The notes beneath the pieces were generated by a model. The model worked only from the letters and a program-made list of their open reading frames with translations, was not told the origin of the DNA and did not search any database. Made by a program: the position numbers and the translations under genes. From Parathielavia appendiculata (lineage: Eukaryota; Ascomycota; Sordariomycetes; Sordariales; Chaetomiaceae): 64,000 nucleotides of DNA. Where the stretch lies: the NCBI RefSeq assembly GCF_033297405.1, contig NW_026944220.1, positions 4,780,404-4,844,403 on the forward strand, in the 5' to 3' direction. Below are positions 24,484-36,232 of the stretch, one piece after another (position 1 is the stretch's first letter; each line of letters opens with the position of its first letter).

Positions 24484-24870
24484 GGGCGGTTATATCAGAT
24501 ACGGCCTCGTGGTGACGGCTTGGACGAACAGATTCCCCTCTAGAGCTACGTTACACTTGGGGTGTGTTCTTGCACTACTTGGTCTTGGATAACTTGATGT
24601 CTTCAAGACTAGCATATCCAGTCAGAGATCCTCTTGATCAAAATCTGGTTTGAAATCCAGGTTATCATTGATCATGAGACATTATCTCCGTTGTAAATCG
24701 CAGTTTGGAATTGGTAGATCTGCTGTTCGTCTTCTTGTGGTGTAAGCCGAGACGGAAAGTGGAGCCTCACGGCAGCTGCACGCATCGAGGCATCTCCACC
24801 GACCGCCGAGCCCGAAATTTCCCCAACGTTCTCCCCGGCAAGCTGCTTTCGCTATGACGCGACAGCGACA
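24484..24870. other. Intergenic region between SAM37 and mitochondrial IleRS genes
   Basis: No gene or repeat is recognised. It holds the SAM37 3' end and the IleRS promoter. An ATG at 24854 precedes the IleRS start and is out of frame with it. Confidence 0.5.
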
Positions 24871-27800
24871 ATGTCAAAGAGCTGGGCATCGACGCTGAGG
24901 CTGCCCAAGTCGACCTTCCCGTACGTCCTAACGCACCCTTTCCACCACAAACAACTTGAGAAGCTCACCTGTTTCCAGACCGCGTCCTCTGCCGCAGGCC
25001 CGGGAGCAGTACATCCAGCGATGCGCCGATGACTTTTACAAGTGGCAGGCGGCCAACCGCCCGGCCGACAACGAGTTCGTCCTTCACGATGGGCCGCCCT
25101 ACGCCAATGGAAGCCTACATGCCGGCCACGCCCTGAACAAGATTCTCAAGGACATCATCCTGCGCATCAAGGTCCAGCAAGGTGCACCCGCCCAAAAATA
25201 CCCACACCCCATTCCATCCCCATGCCCACTGACAAAACATCCATTTTCTTTTTCCAGGCCGCCGCGTCTCGTACATCCCAGGCTGGGACTGCCACGGCCT
25301 CCCCATCGAACTCAAAGCCGTCGACGCAACACAGGGCAAAACCATGTCCCCCGGCGCGATCCGCGCCGCGGCGCGCAAGCTTGCCTCGGACACGGTCCTC
25401 GCGCAGATGTGCAGTTTTCGGTCCTACGCCGTCATGGCCGACTGGGACGCCCGCTGGTCCACCATGGACATGGCCTATGAGATCCGCCAGCTGCGCCTGT
25501 TCCAGAAGATGGCGCGCCGCGGGCTCGTGTACAGGAAGTTCAAGCCCGTGTATTGGAGCCCCTCGTCCGGGACGGCGCTGGCCGAGGCGGAGCTCGAATA
25601 TAATGAGGCGCATGTGTCGAAGGCGGCATATGTGAGGTTCCCGGTCGTGATGGTGGAAGCGGGGTATGGGGGATTGCCCGGGCTGGAGGGGCTTCGGGGC
25701 AGGTTGTTTGCGGTTGTTTGGACCACTACGCCCTGGACGCTGCCCGCGAATAGGGCGATTGCGGTGCATGAGGATTTGGGGTATGTTATTGTGAGGGTCG
25801 GGGAGGATGCGTACTTGGTAGCTGAGAACTGCTTGGAGAGGGTTGCGAGGGTGCTAGCTGGGCAGGGACAGACGGTCGAAGTTGTCGGCACAGTCAGGGG
25901 CAGCCAATTAACGCAGCTGCGCTACGTCAATGTGCTTCGGGAGACGTCGGCCGGGCCACAGCCGTTTATTCACGGCTCGTTCGTCACGGACGGTTCCGGG
26001 AGCGGTCTGGTGCATTGCGCGCCAGGGCACGGGTTCGACGATTACCTGGCCTGCCTGTCCCTGGGCATACCCGTGTCTGCCCCGGTGGACAACGATGGCT
26101 TGTTTACCGAGGAAGCATATCCCAACCAGCCCGACCGCTTAAAGGGCATCTCGGTGCTTGACGGCGGCAGTGCTGCTGTCCTGGATATTCTTGGGAATGA
26201 CGTCCTCGATGTCCACGAGTACCGGCACAAGTATCCCTACGACTGGCGGACCAAGCAGCCCATCATCATTCGGTCGACAGCACAGTGGTTCGCCGACGTG
26301 GACACGATCAAGGACGACGCTCTTCGGGCCATCCACCAGGTGCGGTTCGTGCCGGAGCAGGGCAAGAACAGGCTCGAGGCTTTCGTCAAGGGCCGCAGCG
26401 AATGGTGCATTTCGCGGCAGCGAGCCTGGGGCGTGCCGATACCTGCGTTGTACGAGGCAAGCGGCAATGCCGTCATGACCGACGAGGTGATCGATCACAT
26501 CATCTCGGTCATCCAGAGGAGGGGAACGGATGCTTGGTGGACCGACGCCCCCGAGGACCCGGCCTGGATCCCGGAGTCGCTTCGCGGCAAGGCCGAGTAC
26601 TCCCGCGGACGCGATACCATGGACGTCTGGTTTGACAGCGGCACCAGTTGGACCATGATGGACAGGCAAGCGGATCTGTACCTCGAAGGCTCGGACCAGC
26701 ACCGCGGATGGTTCCAGTCGAGCCTGCTCACGCGAGTAGCGGCCATGGCAGACCAGACGACCAGAGCTACAACCAACACACTCGGGCTCTCTCCCTTCAA
26801 GACGCTGATAACCCACGGCTTCACTCTGGACCAAGACGGCAGGAAAATGTCCAAGTCTCTCGGCAACATCATCTCAGCCGACCAAGTCATGGACGGCTCG
26901 CTCTTACCCCCTCTCAAGACCAAGAAGAAAGGCGGCAACGGCAAAAACAACAACGCCCCATCCGTCAAAGACGCCCTCGGCCCGGACGCCCTGCGGCTGT
27001 GGGTCGTAAGCAGCGACTACACACACGACATTGTGCTCAGCGAGCAGGCCCTCAAGACAATCCACCAGACGCTGCTCAAGTACCGCACCACCATCAAGAT
27101 GCTGACGGGCAGCATGCACGAGTCGGCGCGCACCGCGCCCCTGACGGCCGTCGACCAGATTGCGCTCGTCCAGCTGGGGGATGTCATGGCCGAGGTGAGC
27201 CGGCACTACCAGGCGTACGAGTTCAACAAGGCGTTCGCCGCGCTCAACCGCTGGCTCACGAACGATTTGTCGGCTTTTTACCTCGAGGCGCTCAAGGACA
27301 GGTTGTACTGTGCTGATGGGGGCGGCGTGCTCGAGCCGGTTTTTGTGGGGTTCCTGCGCATGCTGGCGCCCGTTACCCCCGTGCTGGTGGAGGAGGCGTG
27401 GGAGCACCGCCCGGAGTGGATGAAGGAATATGAGGAAGGGGTGCTGATACATCCGCTGCGGCAGCTCTACTGGGACCCGATTGTGGATGAGGACAGGCTG
27501 ACGATGGATCCGAGGCAGCTGAGGCTGGACGTGCCGGTGCTGATGCGCGCGCACGCGGCCATCAAAGCGGCGCTGGAGCTTGCCAGGGGGGATAAAGTCC
27601 TGGGCTCGTCGCTACAATGTGCTGTGGTACTTGAGGTACCTGAAGGGGGGGTGCTGCAGGCGCTGGAGAGGTATACGGACGAGCTGGAGGCCATGTTCGT
27701 GGTGTCTTCGGTGGGGCTGAACGGGGCTGTCCCGGAGGGTGTGGAGTGGAAATATAGTGAGGAGTTTGAGCTTGAGGGGAAGCAGTGCAAGGCCTGGGTG

Positions 27801-27908
27801 CTCCCGCCTAAGCAGGCCAAGTGTCCTAGGTGTTGGAGGTATGTGGCGCCCAAGGAGGATGAGCTCTGTGGGCGGTGCGAGGACGTTGTAGCCGAGGCTG
27901 TACAATAG
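24871..27908 (+). CDS. ISM1: Isoleucyl-tRNA synthetase, mitochondrial
   Basis: Three exons are inferred: 24871-24920, 24979-25181 and 25258-27908, giving about 967 residues. The class I signature is complete. The HIGH-type motif lies in PYANGSLHAGHALNKIL (around residue 63) and the KMSKS loop in DGRKMSKSLGN (around residue 614). The editing (CP1) domain lies between them, with GWDCHGLPIE just after the second splice. The C-terminus has a zinc-binding pair, CPRC...CGRC (around residues 940-962). The bacterial-type architecture and the short basic N-terminus (MSKSWASTLRLPKSTFP) point to the mitochondrial rather than the cytosolic enzyme. It charges mitochondrial tRNA-Ile. Both introns have standard ends, and the frame joins give an uninterrupted family-like sequence. 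Confidence 0.95.
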
Positions 27909-28537
27909 TTGTATTGCATGTGGAGTAAAGATAGAATAGGCGGCGACAACGGATACCCCATTCTGTATCACTCCCAGGAACGGTTTCGAGGCGTGTGATG
28001 ATGGGATTGATTTACCCCCCCCAGTGTGTATATATTGACGGCTCCCAATGCCTTTCCGGCGGAAGCTCGCCGACGACAGAGGCTCAGAATGGCATTTGTA
28101 GGCTAGCAATACCACAAGGCTGGTACCTTGTACGAACCTTACCCAGCATACTTCCGTCTGTCTGCGCGCCGGTTTTGAAGGTGAAAGCAACACTGGCGGT
28201 TTTCGTGGACATTACGTCCCTTCAAAACGGAGAACTGGCTTGTCGGTAAGCTTTTGAGCTACCAATTCGACCCACTTAATGTTATTATTTTGTCCGTAGG
28301 AAGATTACAAACTGAAATCTGGCCTATAAGGCTGGGAGATAGGGACCCGAACGCAAGGTGAAAGTGGTTCCATATACAGTAACTACCCCTCAAGGTAACC
28401 ATGTAATTTTTCATACCTGTCCGATAAGGCTGGCAGTTTGTAAGCAGCTGCCTTATCAAGAATCTTACCCAAAAATTATCAAATTGATTTTATGCGACGG
28501 CGACAAGCTTCACACAGCAGCGTCCAATTCCTCAAGC
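27909..28537. other. Intergenic region between IleRS and ROK1 genes
   Basis: No gene is recognised. An open frame in phase with ROK1 continues upstream to 28358 but has no ATG and no family-like sequence, so it is probably leader. Confidence 0.5.
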
Positions 28538-30703
28538 ATGGACATCCTCAAAGTGCTCTCGCGGGGCATCAAGCACAACCAGAAGAACAAACCGCAAGCC
28601 GCAGGGACCTTGACCCAACTCCCCTCGGCCGGTGCGCTCCCCCGGCCGCAGCTCTTCCACGACCCGGTCAGCGCCCGAGGCAAGAAGCGGAAAAGGAGAC
28701 CGGATGCACAGAATGACGAACAGGCAGTTGAGGACGACGACGTCAGCGACGTGGATTACTTTGCCCCGAAGGAACCCGCCGTCGAACCCGTTCCCGACAC
28801 AGACCAGGCGCCTCCCAAGAAACGCAAGATCAGGCTGCTAGACGAGGACGAATGCAGACAGATCCTGCGCTCGCACCGTCTCAAGTTCACGATACTCTCG
28901 GGGTCGCCCAAAGTGGAGGATAAGGAGGATGAACAGGCCTCAAAGAAAAACAAGAGGCGAAAAGAGGCTGAAAGAAACATGGGCGAAAAGGAGAAGAAGG
29001 ACGATTACAGAAAACAAATTTTCCCCCAGCCCTTAAACTCGTTCGGCGAGCTCCAGCACATCTACGACGTCTCGCCGCAGTTGGCAGCCAACGTCTCGGC
29101 GCAGGGCTTCCGCGTCCCGACCGAGGTGCAGATGGGCAGTCTGCCGCTCCTCCTCCGGCCAGTGACGGCCCTCAAGAAATCCAAGAGCGTCGAGGTCCCT
29201 GGCCTAGAAAACGGCGCACACTTTCTCGCTGTCGCCCCCACAGGCAGCGGCAAGACCATCACATTCCTCATTCCGGCCATCGATGGCGTCCTCCGACGGC
29301 GTGCTGAGCTGGGGAGGGACAAGGACGGGCACGTGCTCGAGGTGGTGGTTGTGGCGCCTACCAGGGAGTTGGCGAGCCAGATTGTCAACGAGGGCAGGAA
29401 GTTGGCAATTGGGACTGGGGTAAGGGTGGTACTGATGAAGAGGGGTCTGAGGCTTGCCGCGGAGGAGGTGAAACAGGTGAAAGGAAACGATGATGAGGGA
29501 AGTGGTAGTGAGAAGGAGAGCGAGGATGATGCGAGTGAAGAGTCGGAAGACGACAAGGCCGGCAAGGACGGCGGAAAGCCGCTGGCGAGGGTGGATATTC
29601 TTGTGACGACGCCCAAGACGTTGCTCAATTTCCTGTCTGGTGGCAAGCCTGGCACGCGCCAGATCCTGCCAACCGTCAGGTCCCTCGTCCTCGACGAGGC
29701 CGACGTCCTCCTCGACCCCATCTTCCGCAAACAAACAATGGGCATCTGGCGCGCCTGCACCCACCCCGAAGTTAGCCTCACCTGCTGGTCCGCCACGATG
29801 GCCTCCAACATCGAATCCCTCATCACCAAGCAGCTCGACAAGCGCTCCAAGCGCGCCGGAACCACCCCGCGCCCCGTAATTCGCCTCGTTGTCGGCCTCA
29901 AAGACGCCGCCGTGCCCAACATTACCCACAAACTCATCTACACGGCCACCGAGCCCGGCAAGCTCCTCGCGCTACGCCAACTGTTGCACCCCGTCTCATC
30001 CGCCGACTCAGGCCCGCCGCTCCGCCCGCCCTTCCTCGTCTTCACCCAGACCATCGAGCGCGCCCAGGCGCTACACGACGAGCTCAAGTACGACATACCC
30101 CTCGAGGCAGGCGGCTCGGTGCGCGTGGCGGTCCTGCACTCGTCCATGACGGACCGCGACCGCTCCAAGATCATGGCGCGCTTCCGGGCGGGCGAGGTGT
30201 GGGTGCTCATCACGACCGACGTGCTCGCGCGCGGCGTTGACTTTGCGGGCGTCAACGGCGTCGTCAACTACGATGTGCCGACCTCAGCGGCTGGGTACGT
30301 GCACCGCGCCGGGCGGACAGGGCGCGCGGGCCGCGAGGGCGGCGTGGCCGTTACCTTTTACACCAAGGACGACATCCCCTTTGTCAAGAGCGTGGCCAAC
30401 GTCATTGCCGCCAGCGAGAAGCAGGCGGGAAAGACCGAAGAAGGAGGCGGCGTGCAGAAGTGGTTGCTGGATGCGCTGCCCAAGGTGGCCAAGGAGGATA
30501 AGCGGAAGCTGAAGGTCCGTGGCGTCGAGTCGAGACGGACGGGCGGCAAGGCGACTATCACGACCAAGAGCTCGTGGGAGCGGAGGAGGGAGCATAACCG
30601 AGCGCAGGCCATCGAAGCGAGTAAGCGCCGGAAGAGGCAGCGCAGGGAGGAGGGGGAGGAGAAGGTGGAGGAAGAAGGGGAGTGGGGGGGGTTGGAGGAT
30701 TGA
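28538..30703 (+). CDS. ROK1: DEAD-box ATP-dependent RNA helicase ROK1
   Basis: This is a single exon of 721 residues, starting at the first in-frame ATG (MDILKVLSRGIKHNQK), which matches the Rok1 N-terminus. Motifs in order are the Q motif (GFRVPTEVQ, about 190), Walker A in APTGSGKT (about 233), APTRELASQ, DEAD in LVLDEADVLLD (about 384), SAT in WSATMAS (about 417), and HRAGRTGRAGR near residue 588. A lysine/glutamate-rich insert (about 315-345) separates motifs in the first RecA domain. Rok1 acts in the nucleolus on 18S rRNA maturation and release of snR30 in yeast. The C-terminal tail is basic and disordered. The gene converges on the SPRY gene with 172 bp between stops. Confidence 0.93.
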   Translation: MDILKVLSRGIKHNQKNKPQAAGTLTQLPSAGALPRPQLFHDPVSARGKKRKRRPDAQNDEQAVEDDDVSDVDYFAPKEPAVEPVPDTDQAPPKKRKIRLLDEDECRQILRSHRLKFTILSGSPKVEDKEDEQASKKNKRRKEAERNMGEKEKKDDYRKQIFPQPLNSFGELQHIYDVSPQLAANVSAQGFRVPTEVQMGSLPLLLRPVTALKKSKSVEVPGLENGAHFLAVAPTGSGKTITFLIPAIDGVLRRRAELGRDKDGHVLEVVVVAPTRELASQIVNEGRKLAIGTGVRVVLMKRGLRLAAEEVKQVKGNDDEGSGSEKESEDDASEESEDDKAGKDGGKPLARVDILVTTPKTLLNFLSGGKPGTRQILPTVRSLVLDEADVLLDPIFRKQTMGIWRACTHPEVSLTCWSATMASNIESLITKQLDKRSKRAGTTPRPVIRLVVGLKDAAVPNITHKLIYTATEPGKLLALRQLLHPVSSADSGPPLRPPFLVFTQTIERAQALHDELKYDIPLEAGGSVRVAVLHSSMTDRDRSKIMARFRAGEVWVLITTDVLARGVDFAGVNGVVNYDVPTSAAGYVHRAGRTGRAGREGGVAVTFYTKDDIPFVKSVANVIAASEKQAGKTEEGGGVQKWLLDALPKVAKEDKRKLKVRGVESRRTGGKATITTKSSWERRREHNRAQAIEASKRRKRQRREEGEEKVEEEGEWGGLED

Positions 30704-30875
30704 TACCAGAGAGTGCTATGTCCGTAGGGCTAGATGTCGTAGTGCGTGGGACAGTTGCGGTTCAAGAGGAAATGCGTTACATAGGTACAAAACAATACAA
30801 CTACACGTCTACCTCCCAACCGCAAAGACTCCTCCAACCACCACTGTCAACTCCACCCTCTCCATTCTAGACTAA

Positions 30876-32316
30876 TCAGTAACCCACCGGCCGAAACAAC
30901 CATCTCCCAGGGTCAAAAACGACCTCCAACCCCGTCTGTCCGCTCGTCCCCACCGCACAGCTCAAATCATGATACCCCTCCAGCCCCGTAACAGGCAAAT
31001 CCTCCTCGGCATCCGTCTCCTCATGCAGATTCCACCTGCCCACCTCCCTGCCCTGCCTGGTTAGAAACACCTCCGTCTCGATCCGCCCGCCCACCTCGCG
31101 GAACCTCATGCCGATGCCCAGCCGCTCACCGGGCGCAAAGGGCTCGGTGAAGGACTTGCCGCCCCAGCGGTCGTTGACGAACTTGTGCCCGTCGTCGCCG
31201 TGCACGGCCAGCGAGCCCCGGTGCCAGCCGGGCATGCGGAAGGACGGGTAGGGGAGGGCTGCGAAGCCTAACGCGACGCAGATGTCGCCTTTGCGGGGGT
31301 TCGAGTGCGGGGTGAGTTGGACTTCGTAGTAGATTGTTTTCTGGCGGGTTGAGTTGGTCGGGGAGAGCGGGGAGTGTTGGGTTACCGTGTAGAGAGGTGG
31401 GTACGCTATGATGCTGTTTCGGTGATAGACAGGGTAGTTAGTATCGCGCACTGGTGGTGGTTTTGAGGTTCCCCTTGGGGAGGGGGGGTGGAGGGAGGAG
31501 CAAGCTTACGTCGAATCTCGCGCGCGGGAATCGGTGGCGACGTTCCACAGTCCCGGCGCCGTGCAGACGAGAGTGCCGCGGAAGGTGTCGGGCTGCATCA
31601 GGCGCGGGTTGTGCGCGTTGAGGGCGGCGACGGCAGGGCCGTCTAGCGTTATAGGTGCTGTCAGCGGGTGCTGGGCACACCATCTCTCGCCAGCCTCGGC
31701 TTCCTCTTCGGTGGCGTTGTGCGCCGGCGACCGGTCAAAGCCGGCGAAGATGTTGGGAGGCGGCGGGAAGAGGGATGTGTCTGGCACGACGGACTCCCTG
31801 GAAGTTTTGTTAGCCGATATGATAGAGACGGGAGGAGGACGGAACTTACCAGTCATGCTTGGGCTTGGACTCGGTTGGCGGCGGGCCAGGGGGAGGCGCC
31901 ATGTAGCTGAGGTCGTTGTGGGCGTGATGAGACGGGGGCGGGCCAGGCGGGGGAGCGAAATCATCACCATCGTGGTAGCGGTGGGAGGGAGGTGGTCCAG
32001 GGGGGGGAGCGAAGTCATCTCCAAGCCTCTGAAACGGAGGCGGTCCAGGGGGAGGGGCATAATCACCTCCAGGTCTCTTGGACGGAGGCGGCCCCGGAGG
32101 CGGCGCAAAGTCGTCCCCGGCTAAGCTCACCGGAGGTCGCTGAGACGGCGGCGAAGCGGGAGGCGGAGCGTACCCGTAGCTTGCCGACTGCTGCGGGTGC
32201 TGCTGGTGATACTGAGGCGGCAGACTCGTCTTCATCTCGGGGGCATATGGCTGCTGGTTCTGTGCAGGCCGTGGCGGCTCGCCCTCCCTGGCGTCTTTCT
32301 TACTGCCGAAACACAT
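30876..32316 (-). CDS. SPRY-domain protein with proline-rich repeat N-terminus
   Basis: Three exons are inferred: 32316-31850, 31797-31510 and 31413-30876, with introns of 52 and 96 nt, giving about 430 residues. The first 155 residues hold at least five copies of a repeat built around APPPGPPPS, with DDF or similar between copies. Such runs can bind SH3, WW or profilin partners. The rest is a SPRY-like beta-sandwich, with features such as YYEVQLTPH, ICVALGFAALPYPSFRMPGWHRGS, DDGHKF and GERLGIGMRF. SPRY domains mediate protein binding. Yeast Ssh4/Ear1 are SPRY adaptors, but this protein has no membrane segment. The second intron was placed by its CTAAC branch site and the phase match. A closer acceptor (about 31443) would create a stop. 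Confidence 0.8.
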
Positions 32317-33719
32317 GGCTGGTTTGATGCGGAATCGATTCTGATTCCGACTTGCTATTGGCGAGATTCCTCGAGCGAGATCTCGATATATGTGGTGTTG
32401 TTGTCCTTTGTTTTTAAGTCACCTTTTTGCGTGAACAGGTGACAACACAGCGAGTTTGTTGTGCTGTGCAGTGCAAACAGCGAACCGCTGAAGGCGTCTT
32501 TATCCAGCTAAACTGATTGTCAGACGGCTTTGACTTGCCGCTTCTAAATATCAAAGTCAACTAGGCGATTGTTTGATGTCGGTGTGGTCAGATGCCCTGC
32601 TTGTATTGACGAAGGAACCCTTGAAGCAGCGGAGGTACGCAGCATAAGGTACACGGTTGCTGCTGACAGCGGGGTTGACCACCTGAGGAGGGCAGTGCAA
32701 CCCGCCAAGATAGTGCGTTCAACGGTCAACCGCTGCGCTAATACCCCATTGGCGGCGTCTCAGAAGGCCGGATTTCCGCTCCTGTCGGCAACCGGGCTGG
32801 AAGGCTGCTGAAGTACACCCGACGTGTACTGCAATATCAAGACGTACTGTGGTACCTTGCTCATCACACAATACCGGCCCTGCGCACTGTTTCTCGTACC
32901 ACAGTACGGATTACACTATCGCAAGGTCGAAGTCCGTCAGCATCCATGATTCGATCTAGGTGACGTCATCTTCTTACTGTATCCACATGAAGCCTTGGAT
33001 CAACACAGCCACTCAACGTTGCAACTTCGTGGCGGAGTGAGTAGGTCGAGCCACTACACTATGGATGTTCTCAACTGTGTCTGGTAGCACTAAGTATCCT
33101 GCAGAATGCGAGTAAAAACATGTTCGTAAACTCGACTGCCTCGTTGAGAACTACTTCACATTCCCAGCGTCATCGCGATTTGAGTCAAGGTTGTGCTCCT
33201 GTCGAAGCTTTGTGGATGTTCTTGGCAAGCACTACCCTCATTGAAGTTTTGTGGCTTGGCTGCTTGGCGGGTTGGTCGTCAAGATACGGGTAATCTATAG
33301 CATTGTGCAAAGCATGTGCAATCTACCTTGGGTCAGTATTGATGGTCGACTCTTTGAAGATACTTCGTTGTGATACTGAACCGGTAGTAGGAAGGAAGGT
33401 TAGCAAACCCTTTGAAGACGAGCAGTTCTTTGTTCCTATAAAGATTTCTGATTCATGTACGGATCCGTACGCAAATCCGTAATTGACCGCCATATGATGC
33501 TGTGGAGCATGCCTGGTGAGCGCTCAATGCGGAATGCGCACTCCCGTCCTTGATTCCTCTGGCAGGGATGTTGGACCTGTTGCTTTTTCCGTATAAAGCA
33601 TCCTCCCGAAGTCATCATCCGTGTTCCCTCTTCCTTGTCTTACTCAGGATCCGTCCACTTCGCCGCCAACTGCCTGCGACCATCGCGTCGAGATCGACTT
33701 TTGTACATCACCAACTTCG
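32317..33719. other. Intergenic region of 1.4 kb between SPRY and CAX genes
   Basis: No gene is supported. It should hold the promoters of both divergent genes. A 13-bp perfect inverted repeat lies at 32843-32908. Open frame extends from 33621 into the CAX gene but lacks an ATG before 33720. Confidence 0.5.
32843..32908. repeat. 13-bp perfect inverted repeat (stem-loop)
   Basis: CGTACTGTGGTAC at 32843-32855 is the exact reverse complement of 32896-32908, with a 40-bp spacer. It may be a MITE end pair, a regulator site or a chance hairpin. No TA or other target duplication was identified. Confidence 0.6.
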
Positions 33720-36232
33720 ATGAAGGAAGCTTCGCCCGACCCAAAGTCAACATCGCATGGCGGCAACCATCGCTCGTCGGGAGGACCCCATTCCGACTCG
33801 ATTTCCTTAAGCGGCAACAATGGCAAAGCTGACGCCTCTTCCCTCTCGGGCTATGACATCCCCGGCGGCGGACCCGCCACGGACCAGCCAGCCCCCGTTG
33901 CTGACCCGGACAGTAGTAGTAGTCGCCGCGGCGTCAATGCACCGCAGGCTGCACAGCCGGGGGCTGTCGTAGAGGTCCAGGGCGGGAAGCCCGATGATTC
34001 CAAAAATCAAAAGAAATCTGTCGCGCAGCGCTTCTGGCGCACCTTCAAGATGATCCTGTTTAATTCCAAGCTCAACGTGCTGCTGGTCTTCGTGCCCGTC
34101 GGCATCGCCGTCGCCCAGCTCGAGAATGTGTCGCCGGCCGTCATCTTCGCCATGAATGCCGTCGCCATCGTGCCGTTGGCCGGCCTCTTGAGCTTTGCAA
34201 CCGAGTCGGTGGCCCACAAACTGGGCGACTCGCTCGGCGCCTTGCTAAACGTTACGTTTGGCAACGCCGTAGAGCTGATCATTTTGTAAGCTGCTCTCCA
34301 ATCAGATTCACCTAAGCCATGAGAGTCCTGCTAATAGTGTTGCAGCATGTATGTTGCCCTGCAGCACGGTTCATCCCGTCCGCACTTTTCTATCGGTTCG
34401 TAATTCATTCTTCTAATCACTGCTGACGGACATAAACAGCATTGCACTCGTCAAGAATGAGATTCGCATCGTCCAGGCCTCGCTGCTTGGCTCTATCCTG
34501 TCCAACCTGCTGCTCATCCTGGGCATGTCCTTCTTCCTCGGAGGCCTGCGCTTCCGCGAGCAGGTCAGTGCCGTTTCAGCCTCTCGGTCGACTACTTGCT
34601 GACGATATCAGATTTATAACAGCACCGTTACCCAGATGAGTGCTTGTCTGTTGAGTCTGAGCGTCATCAGTCTGGTTCTGCCCGTATGTTTATCTACACT
34701 TCATTTTCAGGGTGTTGTACTAACAATTCTAGACGGCATTCCACGCCTCATTCTCCAGTAATGACCTTGCCGATGCGCAGTCTCTCAAAATTAGCCGGGG
34801 CACCAGTGTGGTAAGTGTGGTAATCTCTGGCGAGTCGAGCGAAAAACTGACCAAGCAGATTCTCCTGTTGGTATACATTGTGTACCTGTTGTTCCAACTC
34901 ATCTCGCACTCGTACCTGTACGAGTCGACACCTCAACACATTATCGATGAGGAATCAACCCCCGGCCCGGCAGCCAACTGGCTGGACTCGTCCTCGGACA
35001 GCAGCTCCTCGAGCGACTCGGATTCGTCCGACTCGGACCGTTCGCGGGAGACCATATCGAAGCGGATGAGACGGGTAATGCGCCGTCGAAGATCCAGCGC
35101 CGTCTCTTCCGAAGCGGCCGAAATCGGTTCCAACACTCATCGCACGCCCTCCGGGTCTACCAGCGAGGCAAACACCGTTAAGGATCATCCAGTTGTTGAA
35201 CAGTCCTCGTCGCGTTCGCGCACGCACCGCCACAACGCCACTAACGACAATGAGGATGGTGAAGACGCTAAGGACCATCGCCATGGGAGGCGCCAACGGC
35301 GGCCGAAACGGAAGCATCGCAAGCACAAGCACAGATTGCACATGACTTCATCTCCTGACGGCGTAGTTGGGGGTACTGCAGGGAACGCCGAGGCAGAACC
35401 AAATGGCCTCGGGTCCCGCAGAGTCGACTTTGCTCCCCAAACTGCCGACCAACAGCCCGGGACCAGCAGCCCCGCCAAGGGCCTGCGCGGCATGTCTCTG
35501 TTGCCGGTCGTCAGCAGTCTGGCGCCCACCGTATTCACCCAGCCTGCCGAGGCCAGCATGCCTAGTGTACCTGCTGGCCCGGTGCCTCGCGTGCGTTATG
35601 GCATCCGCAGGACCAACTCGCTGCCGGGCCGTCTCAATCAGTACTACCGCGCTCCCGGCGCCATGATGCCGTCGCAGATACCGCTCGCCCACCGTCCCAG
35701 CGTGGCCCTTGCCGCCGAGGACGGGCACGGCGGCGCCAGCCAGTTGTCGCGCACGGCCGCCGTGATCCTGCTTCTCGTCTCGACGGCTTTGGTGGCCGTG
35801 TGCGCCGAGTTCATGGTCGACTCGATCAACGGGCTCGTCGAGACGGGCGGCGTGGGCGAGACGTTTATTGGGCTTATTGTTTTGCCCATCGTCGGCAACG
35901 CCGCCGAGCACGTCACGGCCATTACGGTGGCCATGAAGAACAAGATGGATCTGACCATTGGTGTCGCGGTCGGCAGCTCCATCCAGATTGCGCTGTTCAT
36001 CACGCCGCTTGTGGTGATTATTGGCTGGGCGATGGACCGCGGCATGACGCTGTACTTCACGCTGTTTGAGACGGTGTGTTTGTTTGTGTCGGCATTTATC
36101 ACCAACTTCTTGGTGCTCGATGGGCGGAGCAACTACCTTGAGGGTGCGCTGCTGATGGCGACGTATGTCATTATTGCTGTGGTGGCCTTTTACTACCCAG
36201 ATGTCAAGGATGCCAGCGCGTTGGGAGCGTAG
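33720..36232 (+). CDS. Vacuolar Ca2+/H+ exchanger (CAX/VCX1 family)
   Basis: Exons are inferred as 33720-34285, 34346-34348 (micro-exon), 34440-34563, 34612-34683, 34733-34810 and 34859-36232, giving about 738 residues. The first filter motif is GNAVEL (end of exon 1) and the second is GNAAEH (around 35896). These acidic repeats bind the cation in CAX proteins, which load the vacuole with Ca2+ using the proton gradient. A long hydrophilic loop rich in Ser/Asp, His and Arg (about 34940-35740) separates the two halves and is larger than in yeast Vcx1. The N-terminus is a 100-residue disordered tail that could be regulatory. The start is the first ATG in frame. Exon joins follow family order: RFREQ/IYNSTVTQ, VLP/TAFHASF, RGTSV/ILLLVY. 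Confidence 0.9.
34346..34348 (+). other. Proposed 3-nt micro-exon (CAT) in the CAX gene
   Basis: The bases CAT lie between an acceptor (GTTGCAG) and a strong donor (GTATGT). Including them makes the codons TTC ATC ATT GCA, so the helix after GNAVEL reads IIFIIAL. Skipping them gives IIFIAL, one residue shorter than yeast and plant relatives as I remember them. The flanking introns are 34286-34345 (60 nt, CTAAT near the 3' end) and 34349-34439 (91 nt, CTGAC near the 3' end). Confidence 0.7.

Noticed and set aside
28358..28537. N-terminal extension of the ROK1 helicase
   Set aside because: The frame is open, but it begins at GTG, has no ATG and does not look like Rok1. The ATG at 28538 gives the expected N-terminus.
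31414..31451. A closer 3' splice site for the last SPRY exon near 31443
   Set aside because: Its phase does not fit the donor at 31510 and it would give an immediate stop. The CTAAC just before 31414 supports the later acceptor.
33621..33719. N-terminal extension of the CAX protein
   Set aside because: The extra codons begin at GTG, not ATG, and read like 5' UTR.
34811..34858. Reading through 34811-34858 as coding in the CAX gene
   Set aside because: It would insert 16 non-conserved residues in a conserved helix. GTAAGT and AAGCAG ends mark it as a 48-nt intron.
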